Of a stretch of 64,000 bases of DNA, positions 49,628 through 57,767 are shown piece after piece. Source of the DNA: Catenulispora yoronensis (GTDB taxonomy: Bacteria; Actinomycetota; Actinomycetes; Streptomycetales; Catenulisporaceae); the NCBI RefSeq assembly GCF_039531695.1, contig NZ_BAAAQN010000063.1, forward strand, positions 7,947 through 71,946. The letters run 5' to 3'. Both the position numbers and the translations under genes were made by a program. Each line of letters opens with the position of its first letter. Position 1 is the first letter of the stretch. The notes beneath the pieces were generated by a model. It was not told the origin of the DNA, ran no database searches, and was given only the letters and a program-made list of their open reading frames with translations.

Positions 49628-50686
49628 CTACTTCTTGGCGGCTTTGCCGACGGCCTTGGCCAGGCGCGCCGGGGAGGTGAGGAACCCGTAGGCCCAGGAT
49701 CCGTGCATGGTGGCCAGCACCAGCGGCAGCCGGGCCCGGACGCCGGCCGGCAGGCCGCGCGACTCGTACAGCGCGCCGGCGGTGAGCGCGCCGAGGTAGC
49801 CGACCGGGACCACGAAGCCCAGGGCGGCGACCGCCGGGCCGCCGGTGAGGCCGGCCAGGCCCACGACGGTGCCGGTGGCGACCGCGACCAGCGCGCCGGG
49901 CGGGGCCAGGTAGCGCAGGTTGGCGGTGCCGGCGTGGGTGCGCATGACGACCCGGCGCCAGCGGCCGTACTCCTTGTACTGCTTGGACAGCGCCTTGAAG
50001 CTCGGACGCGGCCGGTAGGTCACCGACAGGCTGGGGTCGAACCAGATCAGCCGGCCGGACTCGCGGATCCGGTGGTTCAGCTCCCAGTCCTGGGCCCGGG
50101 TGAAGTGCTCGTCGTAGCCGCCGAGCTCGTCCAGCACCTCGCGGCGGAACACGCCGAGGTAGACGGTGTCGGAGGGGCCGCCCTCGCCGCCGGTGTGGAA
50201 GCGGGCGTTGCCGACGCCGAGCTTGCTGGTCATGGCGCGGGCCACGGCCTGCTCGAAGACGGTCACGCCCTCGGCGCGCATGACGCCGCCGACGTTGGCC
50301 GCGCCGGTCTCGCCGAGCAGCCGCACGGCGGTGGAGATGTAGCCCGGGGCCAGCTCGCCGTGGCCGTCGACGCGGACCACGACGGCGTGCTTGGCCTCGG
50401 CCAGGGCCGCGTTCAGCGCCGACGGCGTGCGCCCGGAGGGGTTCGGCACGCTGCGCACCCGCGGATCGGCGGCGGAGAGCTCGTCGGCGATCTGCTGGGT
50501 GCGGTCCCGGCTCGGGCCGATGGCCAGGATCAACTCCAGCTCGCCGGGGTAGTCCTGGCCCAGCACGCCGGCCACGGCGTGCGCGAGGTGCCGCTCCTCG
50601 TCGAGGACCGGCATGATCACCGAGACCGCGGGCCAGGGCGCCGTGGCCTGCCCGGTGGTCGCCGCGGAGGGTTCTGAGACGTTCAT
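49628..50686 (-). CDS. Family 2 glycosyltransferase, ExoA-like, with C-terminal membrane helices
   Basis: A 352-residue GT2 protein. VSVIMPVLDEERHLAHAVAGVLGQDYPGELELILAIGPSRDRTQQIADEL is the nucleotide-binding part; VVVRVDGHGELAPGYISTAV carries the D-x-H metal site seen in ExoA-like succinoglycan transferases; GYDEHFTRAQDWELNHRIRESGRLIWFDP is the acceptor ED motif. Three membrane helices follow (APPGALVAVATGTVVGLAGL and VAALGFVVPVGYLGALTAG). It is the first gene of the operon 50686-45515 and is divergent from the third LCP gene. Confidence 0.88.
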   Translation of the reverse strand: MNVSEPSAATTGQATAPWPAVSVIMPVLDEERHLAHAVAGVLGQDYPGELELILAIGPSRDRTQQIADELSAADPRVRSVPNPSGRTPSALNAALAEAKHAVVVRVDGHGELAPGYISTAVRLLGETGAANVGGVMRAEGVTVFEQAVARAMTSKLGVGNARFHTGGEGGPSDTVYLGVFRREVLDELGGYDEHFTRAQDWELNHRIRESGRLIWFDPSLSVTYRPRPSFKALSKQYKEYGRWRRVVMRTHAGTANLRYLAPPGALVAVATGTVVGLAGLTGGPAVAALGFVVPVGYLGALTAGALYESRGLPAGVRARLPLVLATMHGSWAYGFLTSPARLAKAVGKAAKK

Positions 50687-50821
50687 CGTCGGTCAGATTA
50701 CCGGCCCGGCCGACGGCGGCGTGGCGTAAGCACACAGTGCGGTGGGATGGTGACAGGCTGTTCGGAAGGCCCGCGGGCGTGGCGGGGGACCCGGCATCGC
50801 AACCGCCGTGGAGGACGGATG

Positions 50822-52204
50822 ATGGACAACCTCGCGGAGCTGCTGCGCCGCCGGCCCGCCCCGGGTGCGCCGCGGGGCCGCGGCCCGAACCGCCGGCCGG
50901 GACCGCGCCGGGACCGGAACGGCGATCGGAACGGCGATCCGCACAGCGACCGGAACGGCGATCGGAACGGCAATCGGCAGGGCGATCGGCGCCGGGACCG
51001 GCACCGCGCGGTGCGGCTGGCCGCGGCCTGGACCGGCGGCACGCTGTCCGCCGCGATCCTGGCGGTGTCCGGCTACGGCTGGTCGGTGACCGACGCGGTG
51101 GACGCCGCGACGGTGCGCGCCGACGTCTTCGGCGGCCTGGCGGACCGGCCCGCCGACTCCCCGGCCACCGACATCCTGATCGTCGGCTCGGACACCCGGC
51201 TGGGGCTGAGCTCCGACGCCCAGGACGCGTTCCACGTCGGGTCGCAGGCCTCGGCCGACGGCCAGCGCTCGGACACGATGATCCTGGCGCAGCTGGCGGC
51301 GGACAAGAAGTCGCTGACGCTGCTGTCGATCCCGCGCGACTCCTATGTCACGATCCCGGCGACGGCGACCCGGCCCGAGCACAAGGCGAAGATCAACTCG
51401 GCACTCGACCTGGGCGGCCCGGCGCTGACGGTAGAGACCGTGGAGCGCAACACCGGCATCCGCGTCGACCACTACGTGCAGGTGGACTTCTCGGCGTTCT
51501 CCGCCATCGTGGACGCGGTCGGCGGCGTGGACGTGTGCCTGCCCAAGGCCGCCCACGACCCGCTCAGCGGCCTGGACCTGCCGGCCGGGGTCTCGCACGT
51601 GGGCGGCGTGCAGGCGCTGTCCTACGTCCGCGCCCGCTACACCCTGACCGGCGGCAGCGACCTGGGCCGGATCCACCGCCAGCAGCAGTTCCTGGGCTCG
51701 CTGGCGGACCGGGTGGCGTCCTCGGACGTGCTGGCCGATCCGGCGCGCTTCTCCGGCCTGGTGCGCGCCGCGGCCGCGTCCGTGCGGACCGACTCGGCGC
51801 TGAGCACCGAGGACATGCTGAAGCTGGCGCTGGCCGTCAAGAACCTGCCGCGCGAGCGCATCCGCTTCGTCTCGATGCCGCTGGCGGACGTGAACTACCA
51901 GGCGCCGGGGATCGGGTCGACGGTGCTGTGGGACGGGACGGTGGCGCAGCGGCTGTTCGACGCGCTGCGGAAGGACGAGCCGGTGGAGACGGTGGCGGCT
52001 TCGGCGGTGGGGTCCGCGCCCTCGGCGGCCCAGGCGCCCGCGCCGAGCGCGAGTGCAAGCAGTGCAGGCAGCACCGGCGATACCCAGGATGCGACGACGA
52101 CCGCTGAGGCGGCCGCGGCGGCGAAGAAGCATGCGAAGAAGGTCCACGTCGCCGAGGCGACGCCGCTGGCGGTGCGAGCGGCGAGTTCGGACATCTGCCA
52201 CTAG
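50822..52204 (+). CDS. LytR-CpsA-Psr (LCP) family protein, third copy
   Basis: About 460 residues. The cytoplasmic tail (1-65) is very basic, with DRNGDRNG repeats encoded by 12-bp units. A membrane helix (LAAAWTGGTLSAAILAVSGYGW) precedes the LCP domain: DILIVGSDTRLG, QRSDTMILAQL, LLSIPRDSYVTIP and YVRARYTLTGGSDLGRIHRQQQF. An Ala/Ser/Thr-rich tail of about 100 residues ends in SSDICH; LytR_C is absent. GGAGG lies 7 nt before ATG 50822; the in-frame ATG 3 bp upstream is also possible. Lying beside the glycosyltransferase operon, it probably ligates that polymer to peptidoglycan. Confidence 0.92.
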   Translation: MDNLAELLRRRPAPGAPRGRGPNRRPGPRRDRNGDRNGDPHSDRNGDRNGNRQGDRRRDRHRAVRLAAAWTGGTLSAAILAVSGYGWSVTDAVDAATVRADVFGGLADRPADSPATDILIVGSDTRLGLSSDAQDAFHVGSQASADGQRSDTMILAQLAADKKSLTLLSIPRDSYVTIPATATRPEHKAKINSALDLGGPALTVETVERNTGIRVDHYVQVDFSAFSAIVDAVGGVDVCLPKAAHDPLSGLDLPAGVSHVGGVQALSYVRARYTLTGGSDLGRIHRQQQFLGSLADRVASSDVLADPARFSGLVRAAAASVRTDSALSTEDMLKLALAVKNLPRERIRFVSMPLADVNYQAPGIGSTVLWDGTVAQRLFDALRKDEPVETVAASAVGSAPSAAQAPAPSASASSAGSTGDTQDATTTAEAAAAAKKHAKKVHVAEATPLAVRAASSDICH

Positions 52205-52211
52205 GCGGACC

Positions 52212-52232
52212 GTGGGCCGAGCCCGAGCCCAC
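52212..52232 (+). terminator. Hairpin after the third LCP gene
   Basis: GTGGGC (52212-52217) pairs with GCCCAC (52227-52232); an outer CGGACC/GGTCCG pairing may extend it. It lies in the 48-bp gap between convergent genes. Confidence 0.45.
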
Positions 52233-52252
52233 CACCCGCTGTGGTCCGGCGC

Positions 52253-52630
52253 TCAGTCGACCGTGTGGCCCGCCGACCGCAGCGCCTCGACCGCGCGCTC
52301 CACGGCGTGCTCGGGCACGAGCACCAGGTCGGCGTGGAAGGTCGAGGCGACAAAGACCGGCACCGCCGCGGCGGCCAGGGCTCCGAGCAGCGCGGCGAGC
52401 ATGCCCGGCAGGTCGAGGCCGTGCGCGGAGTCGCCGCCGTAAAGCGCGCGCCAGAGGTCCGCGCCGGCCGAGTCGCGCTCAACGACCTCGCGGACCACGG
52501 TCAGGCCCTCGGGGGCGCGGACCAGCGCGATCCAGCCGTTCGGCGGGGCCACGGCGGCCGGGAGGTGCTCGACCACGAAGGTGCCCGGGACCAGGCGCAG
52601 GCGCTGGGCGCTTCCGTCCGCGGCGCTCAC
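52253..52630 (-). CDS. ACT-domain (CASTOR-like) protein
   Basis: A 125-residue protein. It has two ACT-like halves: GWIALVRAPEGLTVVREVVE and, after a linker, GLDLPGMLAALLGALAAAAVPVFVASTFHADLVLVPEHAVERAVEALRSAGHTV, the typical ACT beta-alpha-beta-beta-alpha-beta order. Small stand-alone ACT proteins bind amino acids and often regulate partners. The gene overlaps the preceding thioesterase gene by 4 bp, so they are translationally coupled; a functional link is not obvious. Confidence 0.75.
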   Translation of the reverse strand: MSAADGSAQRLRLVPGTFVVEHLPAAVAPPNGWIALVRAPEGLTVVREVVERDSAGADLWRALYGGDSAHGLDLPGMLAALLGALAAAAVPVFVASTFHADLVLVPEHAVERAVEALRSAGHTVD

Positions 52631-53199
52631 GCGTCCGCCCCCTCGGCCTCGGGCGCAGATCCGGTTCCGCCCACCGCCCCGGCCCGGGCCGCCTGGATGG
52701 CGCGCCGCCGGGCCAGGCGGTGGCTGCGGCGGATCTCGGCCTCGGCGTGGCGGCGGCGGTCCAGGTCGGTCTCCAGCACCAGCGGCGGCACGCCCCGGGG
52801 CTGGCCCTTGTCGTCGACCGCCACGAACACCAGGTAGGCGCTGGCCACGTGGCGGGGCGCGGTGCCGGCCTCGTTCCAGGGCTCGGCCATCACCCGCACG
52901 CCGACCTCCATCGAGGTCGCGCCCACCCAGTTGACCTGCGCGTAGGCGTGGACCAGGTCGCCGACCCGGACCGGGTTCAGGAACTGCATCTCGTCCATCG
53001 CCGCGGTCACCGCCGGGCCGCCGGAGTGCCGGCCGGCGACCGCTCCGGCCACGTCGTCGACGAACTTCATGACCACGCCGCCGTGCACCGTGCCCAGCAG
53101 GTTCACCTCCGTGGGTCCCATGATGTGGGACAGCATGGTGCGGGACGCCGCCGTGGTGCGGGGCGCGGGCTCGGGCGGGCGTGCGGCGTCATCGGTCAC
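52627..53199 (-). CDS. Acyl-CoA thioesterase, hotdog fold (YciA/BACH-like)
   Basis: A 190-residue hotdog-fold thioesterase. The motif MGPTEVNLLGTVHGGVVMKFVDDVAGAVAGRHSGGPAVTAAMDEMQFLNPVRVGDLVHAYAQVNWVGATSMEVGVRV is characteristic: the Asn-Leu-x-Gly-x-x-His-Gly-Gly stretch and the Asp of FVDDVAG form the CoA-thioester site. It should hydrolyse acyl-CoAs to free acids. The C-terminal 45 residues are basic, then Ala/Gly-rich. The GTG at 53199 abuts GAGGAG with no spacer, so the true start may be slightly downstream. Confidence 0.87.
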   Translation of the reverse strand: MTDDAARPPEPAPRTTAASRTMLSHIMGPTEVNLLGTVHGGVVMKFVDDVAGAVAGRHSGGPAVTAAMDEMQFLNPVRVGDLVHAYAQVNWVGATSMEVGVRVMAEPWNEAGTAPRHVASAYLVFVAVDDKGQPRGVPPLVLETDLDRRRHAEAEIRRSHRLARRRAIQAARAGAVGGTGSAPEAEGADA

Positions 53200-53302
53200 C
53201 TCCTCAGCGTAGATCGTCCTCGGACCGGCTTCCCCCGCACCGCATGGATCCGGCCCGCGCGGGTAACCGCGGGGCTACCCACGGCAAGATCCCGAGGACA
53301 GA

Positions 53303-54169
53303 ATGTCAGGGAGCGGACAGTCGACAGGGGGCTTTTGGATGACGGAGACCGTTTCCGCCCGGCGCGGAACGCTGATAGCCGGGATCTCGGCGCTGGCGCT
53401 GCTGATCCTGGTCGCGGCGTTCGACAACTCGGGCACGAGGACCTGGCGCCTGGCGCGGATGACCGGTGAGAGGGACGACACCGTGCACAGCTGGACGGCC
53501 ACGCCGGTGCAGGCCCTCAGCGCGCTGGACTGGCGGGCCTCCCCCGCCTCGGGCGAGTCGGGCCGGATCTTCGCCGGCTACCTGGCCTCGGCGCTGCTGG
53601 CCGTGCTGTTCCTGTTCCTGCTGACGATGCTGGTCTGCCGCGGCGTGGCGGCCGGCCGGGGCCGCTGGGCGCTGTTCGCCGGGACCTGGTTCGCCACCGG
53701 GGCGGCCGCCGGGCTGGCCGTGGCCGCCGGCAGCGCCATCGCCGGGACCTCGCTGGTGCTCAGCGCCTTCGACCCGGCGGGCACCAGGTTCGCCCGCGGC
53801 GACACCTACTACGCGATGCTGACGGCCGGGATGCTGTTCGGGCTGTTCGCCGGCTGGCTGATCGGGCTCGTCGCCGTCATCACCTACGGCATCACCGAGG
53901 GGTCCGACACCGGGGGCGGGTCCAACGCCTCGTGGGGTCCCCCGTCCGGCTACGAGTACGGCTCGGCGACGCCCACCTCCGGCCCGGACTACTCGTTCAG
54001 CCCGGGATCGCCGTACTCGGCGCCCTCGTCGTCCCCGCCGTCCTCGACCCCCGAGTACGGCGGTTACGGGTCCCCCTCGGCGCCGACCCAGATCGTGCCG
54101 CCCCGGGACGGCAACCCGTACCACGGCGACGACGACAGCGGCGGGGGCAGCGGCGACCGGTCCTACTGA
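53303..54169 (+). CDS. Membrane protein of unknown function with Ser/Pro/Tyr/Gly-rich tail
   Basis: A 288-residue protein with four predicted membrane helices (GTLIAGISALALLILVAAF, LASALLAVLFLFLLTMLVC, LFAGTWFATGAAAGLAVAAGSAIAG and GMLFGLFAGWLIGLVAVITYGIT). A cytoplasmic or exposed tail of about 95 residues follows, rich in Ser, Pro, Tyr and Gly (YEYGSATPTSGPDYSFSPGSPYSAPSSS). No family was recognised. The tail composition resembles low-complexity tails of other actinomycete membrane proteins. ATG 53303 has GAGGA 5 nt upstream; ATG 53339 is an alternative. Confidence 0.7.
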   Translation: MSGSGQSTGGFWMTETVSARRGTLIAGISALALLILVAAFDNSGTRTWRLARMTGERDDTVHSWTATPVQALSALDWRASPASGESGRIFAGYLASALLAVLFLFLLTMLVCRGVAAGRGRWALFAGTWFATGAAAGLAVAAGSAIAGTSLVLSAFDPAGTRFARGDTYYAMLTAGMLFGLFAGWLIGLVAVITYGITEGSDTGGGSNASWGPPSGYEYGSATPTSGPDYSFSPGSPYSAPSSSPPSSTPEYGGYGSPSAPTQIVPPRDGNPYHGDDDSGGGSGDRSY

Positions 54170-54193
54170 CCGGCGCCGCCGGCCGGCCGCCGC

Positions 54194-54754
54194 TCAGTCG
54201 GCCGGCCCGTAGACCACGTGCAGCGTGCCGGTCTTGAACACGTCGCACGAGATCAGCTTCAGCTTGAGCGGCTCGTCCAGGTCGTCCTCCCACAGCCGCA
54301 GGCCGTTGCCGACGGCCACCGGGTGGATGTACAGGTGCAGCTCGTCCAGCAGCCCGGCGCGCATCAGCTGCCGCACCACCGACACCGACCCGGACAGGCC
54401 GATCGTGCCGCCCTCCTCGGCCTTGAGCTCCTTGACGTACTCGATCAGGTCGCCCTGCACCTGCTCGGAGTTGCGCCAGGTGAACTCCAGCGGCGAGTGC
54501 GAGACCACGATCTTGCGCTTGTCGCCGAGCGCCTTGGCCATCAGGTAGTCGTCGCCCTTGGCCTCCTCGCGGGCCGGCCAGGACTCGGCGAAGCCCTCGT
54601 AGGTCTTGCGGCCGAACAGCACGGTGTCGGTCTCGCCGATCTGCTTCATGACCGCCGCCCCCAGCTCCTCGCCGAAGTAGGGGAAGTGCCAGGTCTGGGG
54701 CTCGGCCACCACACCGTCGGCGCCGGAGAACAGGCCCACAGTGATCTTGCGCAT
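54194..54754 (-). CDS. Dihydrofolate-reductase-like protein (RibD C-terminal domain)
   Basis: A 186-residue protein of the RibD_C/DHFR-like family: RKITVGLFSGADGVVAEPQTWHFPYFGEEL, TVLFGRKTYEGFAESWP, KIVVSHSPLEFTWRNSEQV, GTIGLSGSVSVVRQLMRAGLLDELHLYIHPVAVGNGLRLWE. The GSxSVVRQL and HPVxxGxG motifs are diagnostic. It probably binds NAD(P)H and reduces an unknown small molecule. The ATG at 54754 is chosen because GAGGAG lies 8 nt upstream; the ATG at 54790 would add 12 residues. Such genes often accompany SigG-type sigma factors in actinobacteria, as here. Confidence 0.87.
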   Translation of the reverse strand: MRKITVGLFSGADGVVAEPQTWHFPYFGEELGAAVMKQIGETDTVLFGRKTYEGFAESWPAREEAKGDDYLMAKALGDKRKIVVSHSPLEFTWRNSEQVQGDLIEYVKELKAEEGGTIGLSGSVSVVRQLMRAGLLDELHLYIHPVAVGNGLRLWEDDLDEPLKLKLISCDVFKTGTLHVVYGPAD

Positions 54755-54900
54755 GATGTCGCTCCTCGTGATCGTCTCGGTCAGCTCCATGTGGTCGCTT
54801 CAACCAGTCAGACGACCGGCGGGCGCCGGACTCATCGCTCCCCCGCGATGTTTTTCCGCGGGATCGATGATTCGGCGGCCCGGCACCGGTCTGTAGTGGT

Positions 54901-55245
54901 GTGAAGCGGATAGTGCTCTACGACGCCTCGGCCATCGACCGGCCGACCCGCGAGGACCTGCAGCGACTGGCCCGCCTGCGGCTGGACGCCCGGCGCAGCG
55001 GGTGCGACCTCGTGCTGACCGGCGTCGGGCAGCGGTTGCGGCTGCTGTTGGCGGTGACGGGGCTGGAGGAGGTGTTCACGATCTCGCCGGACGGTATGTG
55101 CGGGGCGGAGCCGGAGGACTCGGGCGCCGAACCGGCCGAACCAACCGAACCGGCCGAGCCAGCCACGCCGGCCGAGCAGGGCGAACCGACCGCGCGGGCC
55201 GAGCCGGCCGAGCCGCACAAGCGCCGCGATCCCGGCGGCGGCTGA
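54901..55245 (+). CDS. STAS-like domain protein with Glu/Pro-rich tail
   Basis: A 114-residue protein. Residues 1-65 (KRIVLYDASAIDRPTREDLQRLARLRLDARRSGCDLVLTGVGQRLRLLLAVTGLEEVFTI) match the second half of a STAS fold as found in anti-sigma-factor antagonists and related actinobacterial proteins. The Ser phosphorylation site of SpoIIAA-type antagonists would lie around DASAID but is not clearly conserved. The rest is a run of AEPAEPT-like repeats. It starts at GTG 54901. Its 3' end faces the sigma-factor gene with a 3-bp gap. A role in sigma regulation is only a suggestion. Confidence 0.6.
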   Translation: MKRIVLYDASAIDRPTREDLQRLARLRLDARRSGCDLVLTGVGQRLRLLLAVTGLEEVFTISPDGMCGAEPEDSGAEPAEPTEPAEPATPAEQGEPTARAEPAEPHKRRDPGGG

Positions 55246-55248
55246 GCC

Positions 55249-56238
55249 TCAGACCGGGCTGCCGTCCGCCGCCAGCCGCGTCGGCACGCCGAACAGCGGG
55301 AACAGCCGGTCGGTGTCCAGGTAGTTCGCCAGGCCGGCCAGCCGGTCGTCCCGGATCTCCAGCACCATGATCGCCCACGGCGTCCAGCCGTCGCCGTCCT
55401 CGGCCGGCCGGTACTGCGCGAAGGCCGGCGTGCCGTTGGCCGTGACCTCCAGCAGCCGTGAGCCGCGGCAGCCGCAGCCGACGCCGTTCCACCAAGTGCG
55501 CAGCTCCTCCACGCCCTGGAGCCAGAGCTCGTAGGGCGGCATGTTCAGCGACACGTCGGCGCGCAGCAGCTCGGTCAGGCCCTCGATGTCGAAGGCCTCG
55601 AAGGCCCGGACGTACCGGGCCAGGAACGCGCGCTGCTCGTCGTCCAGCGGCTTGGCCACGTCGCCCTCGGCGCCGCCGCTCTCGGCCAGGGTGGCCCGGG
55701 CCCGCTGGAGCGCGCTGTTCACCGACGCCACGGTGCTGTCCAGCAGCTCCGCGGTCTCGGCCGCCGACCAGGCCAGCACCTCGCGCAGGATCAGCACGGC
55801 GCGCTGGCGCGGCGCCAGCTTCTGGAGCGCGGCGATGAACGCCAGCTTGATGCTCTCCCGCCCGACCGCCACCTCGGCCGGGTCCCCGCCGAGCACCCGC
55901 TCGTCCGGGATCGGCCCGACCCAGATGTTCTCCTCGAGCCGCGCCAGGTTCGGCTCGGCGGCCGACCCGGGCCCGAACAGGTCCATCGGCCGGGCCCGCC
56001 GCTGCGCGGCCGGAGCCATGTCCAGGCAGACGTTGGTGGCGATCCGGTACAGCCAGGTCCGCAGCTGCGAGCGGCCCTGGAAGCCCTCGAACTTGGACCA
56101 GGCCCGCAGCAGGGTCTCCTGCACCGCGTCCTCGGCCTCGAAGGCGGAGCCGAGCATGCGGTAGCAGTACGCGGTCAGCTCCCGGCGGAACGGTTCGAGC
56201 TGGTCGGCGACGGTGTCGCGGTCTGTGGTCGTGGACAC
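55249..56238 (-). CDS. ECF sigma factor, SigG-like, with C-terminal SnoaL-like domain
   Basis: A 329-residue sigma factor. Region 2 spans about residues 15-85 (FRRELTAYCYRMLGSAFEAEDAVQETLLRAWSKFEGFQGRSQLRTWLYRIATNVCLD) and region 4 about 135-190 (LPxxQRAVLILREVLAWSAAETAELLDSTVASVNSALQRARATL). An NTF2/SnoaL-like domain follows from about residue 205 (FLARYVRAFEAFDIEGLTELLRADVSLNMPPYELWLQG). This layout is that of the SigG group (TIGR02960), where the extra domain is thought to replace a separate anti-sigma factor. No anti-sigma gene is adjacent. It lies near a RibD-like gene, a frequent neighbour. Confidence 0.9.
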   Translation of the reverse strand: MSTTTDRDTVADQLEPFRRELTAYCYRMLGSAFEAEDAVQETLLRAWSKFEGFQGRSQLRTWLYRIATNVCLDMAPAAQRRARPMDLFGPGSAAEPNLARLEENIWVGPIPDERVLGGDPAEVAVGRESIKLAFIAALQKLAPRQRAVLILREVLAWSAAETAELLDSTVASVNSALQRARATLAESGGAEGDVAKPLDDEQRAFLARYVRAFEAFDIEGLTELLRADVSLNMPPYELWLQGVEELRTWWNGVGCGCRGSRLLEVTANGTPAFAQYRPAEDGDGWTPWAIMVLEIRDDRLAGLANYLDTDRLFPLFGVPTRLAADGSPV

Positions 56239-56304
56239 GCCCTCACGATAACCGGACGGTCCGACAGACGCGGCCTGCTCGGCCGGACCGGGGCCGCGGA
56301 TCCG

Positions 56305-57255
56305 TCAGAACACCGACCACCCGGTCGCGGTGGTGAACCGGTCCAACGCCTCGACCCCGGCCACCGAGTTGCCGTGCTGGTCCAGGCCCGGCGACCAGAC
56401 GCACAGCGCGGCCCGGCCCGGGACCACCGCGACGATGCCGCCGCCGACCCCGCTCTTGGCCGGCAGCCCGACCCGGAACGCGAACTCCCCGGCCGCGTCG
56501 TAGGCGCCGCAGGTCATCATCAGGGCGTTGACCCGTTTGGCGCCCAGCACCGGGAGCAGCCGCGAGCCGTCGGCGCGCACGCCGTGCCGGGCCAGGAACA
56601 GCGTGGCCAGCGCGGTCTCGGCGCAGGACATGGCGATCGAGCAGTGCCGGAAGTAGTGGTCGGCGGCCACGTCCACCGGGTTCTCGATGTTGCCGTAGGC
56701 GGCCATGAAGTGGGCCAGGGCCAGGTTCAGATCGCCGTGCTCGGCCTCGGAGGCGGCCACCGCGCCGTCGATGGTGACGGTGTGGTCGTCGGCCTCCGAG
56801 CGCAGGAAGTCCAGCACCGCGCCGGCCGCGTCCCCGGTCAGAGTGTGCAGCAGGTCGGTGACCACCAGCGCGCCGGCGTTGATGAACGGGTTGCGCGGGA
56901 TGCCGCGCTCGTACTCCAGCTGGATCAGCGAGTTGAAGGCGTTGCCCGAGGGCTCCACCCCGACCCGGCCGCGCAGGCGGCCGTCGTCCCGGGCCATCAC
57001 CAGCGCCAGGCTGTAGACCTTGGAGATGCTCTGCAGCGAGAAGCGCTCCCGGTAGTCGCCCACGCCGTACAGCCGGCCGTCGACGGTGGCCAGGGCCAGC
57101 CCGAACCGGTCCGGGGAGACCTGGGCCAGCGCCGGGATGTAGTCGGCCACCCGGCCCTCGCCCACGTACGGCGCGACCTCGTCGGCGATCCACTCCAGCA
57201 GCGCGTCGTACGCCAGGTCGTCGACCGAGACCGCGGCGCCCTCCTCATCGGCCAT
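56305..57255 (-). CDS. glsA: Glutaminase (GlsA type, serine beta-lactamase-like fold)
   Basis: A 316-residue glutaminase. The catalytic Ser-x-x-Lys is in RFSLQSISKVYSLAL (SISK). Other family blocks are EPSGNAFNSLIQLEYERGIPRNPFINAGALVVTDLL, GNIENPVDVAADHYFRHCSIAMSC and LPAKSGVGGGIVAVVPGRAALCVWSPGLDQHGNSVAG. It hydrolyses glutamine to glutamate and ammonia. Length and motifs match the family, so it should be active. The ATG at 57255 lies inside the end of the upstream gene (11-bp overlap), with GGAGG ahead of it, indicating coupling. Confidence 0.95.
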   Translation of the reverse strand: MADEEGAAVSVDDLAYDALLEWIADEVAPYVGEGRVADYIPALAQVSPDRFGLALATVDGRLYGVGDYRERFSLQSISKVYSLALVMARDDGRLRGRVGVEPSGNAFNSLIQLEYERGIPRNPFINAGALVVTDLLHTLTGDAAGAVLDFLRSEADDHTVTIDGAVAASEAEHGDLNLALAHFMAAYGNIENPVDVAADHYFRHCSIAMSCAETALATLFLARHGVRADGSRLLPVLGAKRVNALMMTCGAYDAAGEFAFRVGLPAKSGVGGGIVAVVPGRAALCVWSPGLDQHGNSVAGVEALDRFTTATGWSVF

Positions 57256-57703
57256 CGCCGGCTCCCCCTCCGTGGTCCGGAACCGCGCGCTCCGGGGTCA
57301 GCCAGGCCTTGACGGCCGCCGCCCACCGCCGGTCGTGCGTGGTCTCCATGAACTCTTTCCAGTCGATCAGCAAATAGATCTGTCCCACCGTACGGGTGTT
57401 CAGGATCAAGGGCTTGCCGGAGTTCAGGAGGCCGCCGACGAACCGGCCGTAGAGCTCGGTGTACCGGGTCTGCACGTCCAGGATGTCGGCACGGCGCAGC
57501 ACCAGCGGCTCGGGGCGGTCCGGGCCGTGCCAGCCGGTCAGCACCAGGGCGTCGGGCGTGAGACTGATCACGCCGTGCCGGTGGAACTGGGCGTGCTGGC
57601 TGACCCCGGCCGCCGCCATCTCCTCGGGGGTGCAGTGCCCCAGCTCCTCGGCGGTGGCGCCGAGGTACTCGCCGGTGCGCGGACCGGCCTGGTCCCGGGT
57701 CAT
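57245..57703 (-). CDS. Unknown protein, possibly PH-like fold, upstream of glsA
   Basis: A 152-residue soluble protein. The centre is beta-rich (GVISLTPDALVLTGW, LVLRRADILDVQTRYTELYGRFVGGLLNSGKPLILNT, GQIYLLID) and ends with a helix (FMETTHDRRWAAAVKAWLTP), a pattern compatible with a bacterial PH-like domain. No catalytic motif is seen. It overlaps glsA by 11 bp and so is probably co-expressed with it. It is divergent from the histidine kinase gene across 64 bp. Confidence 0.65.
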   Translation of the reverse strand: MTRDQAGPRTGEYLGATAEELGHCTPEEMAAAGVSQHAQFHRHGVISLTPDALVLTGWHGPDRPEPLVLRRADILDVQTRYTELYGRFVGGLLNSGKPLILNTRTVGQIYLLIDWKEFMETTHDRRWAAAVKAWLTPERAVPDHGGGAGDGR

Positions 57704-57755
57704 GATCCCATCGTTCCCCTACGAAAGTAGGACGTGCGCCCTGGTCCGGCCCACC

Positions 57756-57761
57756 TACGCT
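57756..57761 (+). promoter_or_regulatory. -10 hexamer of the two-component operon, leaderless spacing
   Basis: TACGCT (TANNNT) ends 6 nt before the GTG at 57768. No separate ribosome site is available at usable spacing, so leaderless initiation is likely. Confidence 0.45.
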
Positions 57762-57767
57762 GAAGGG

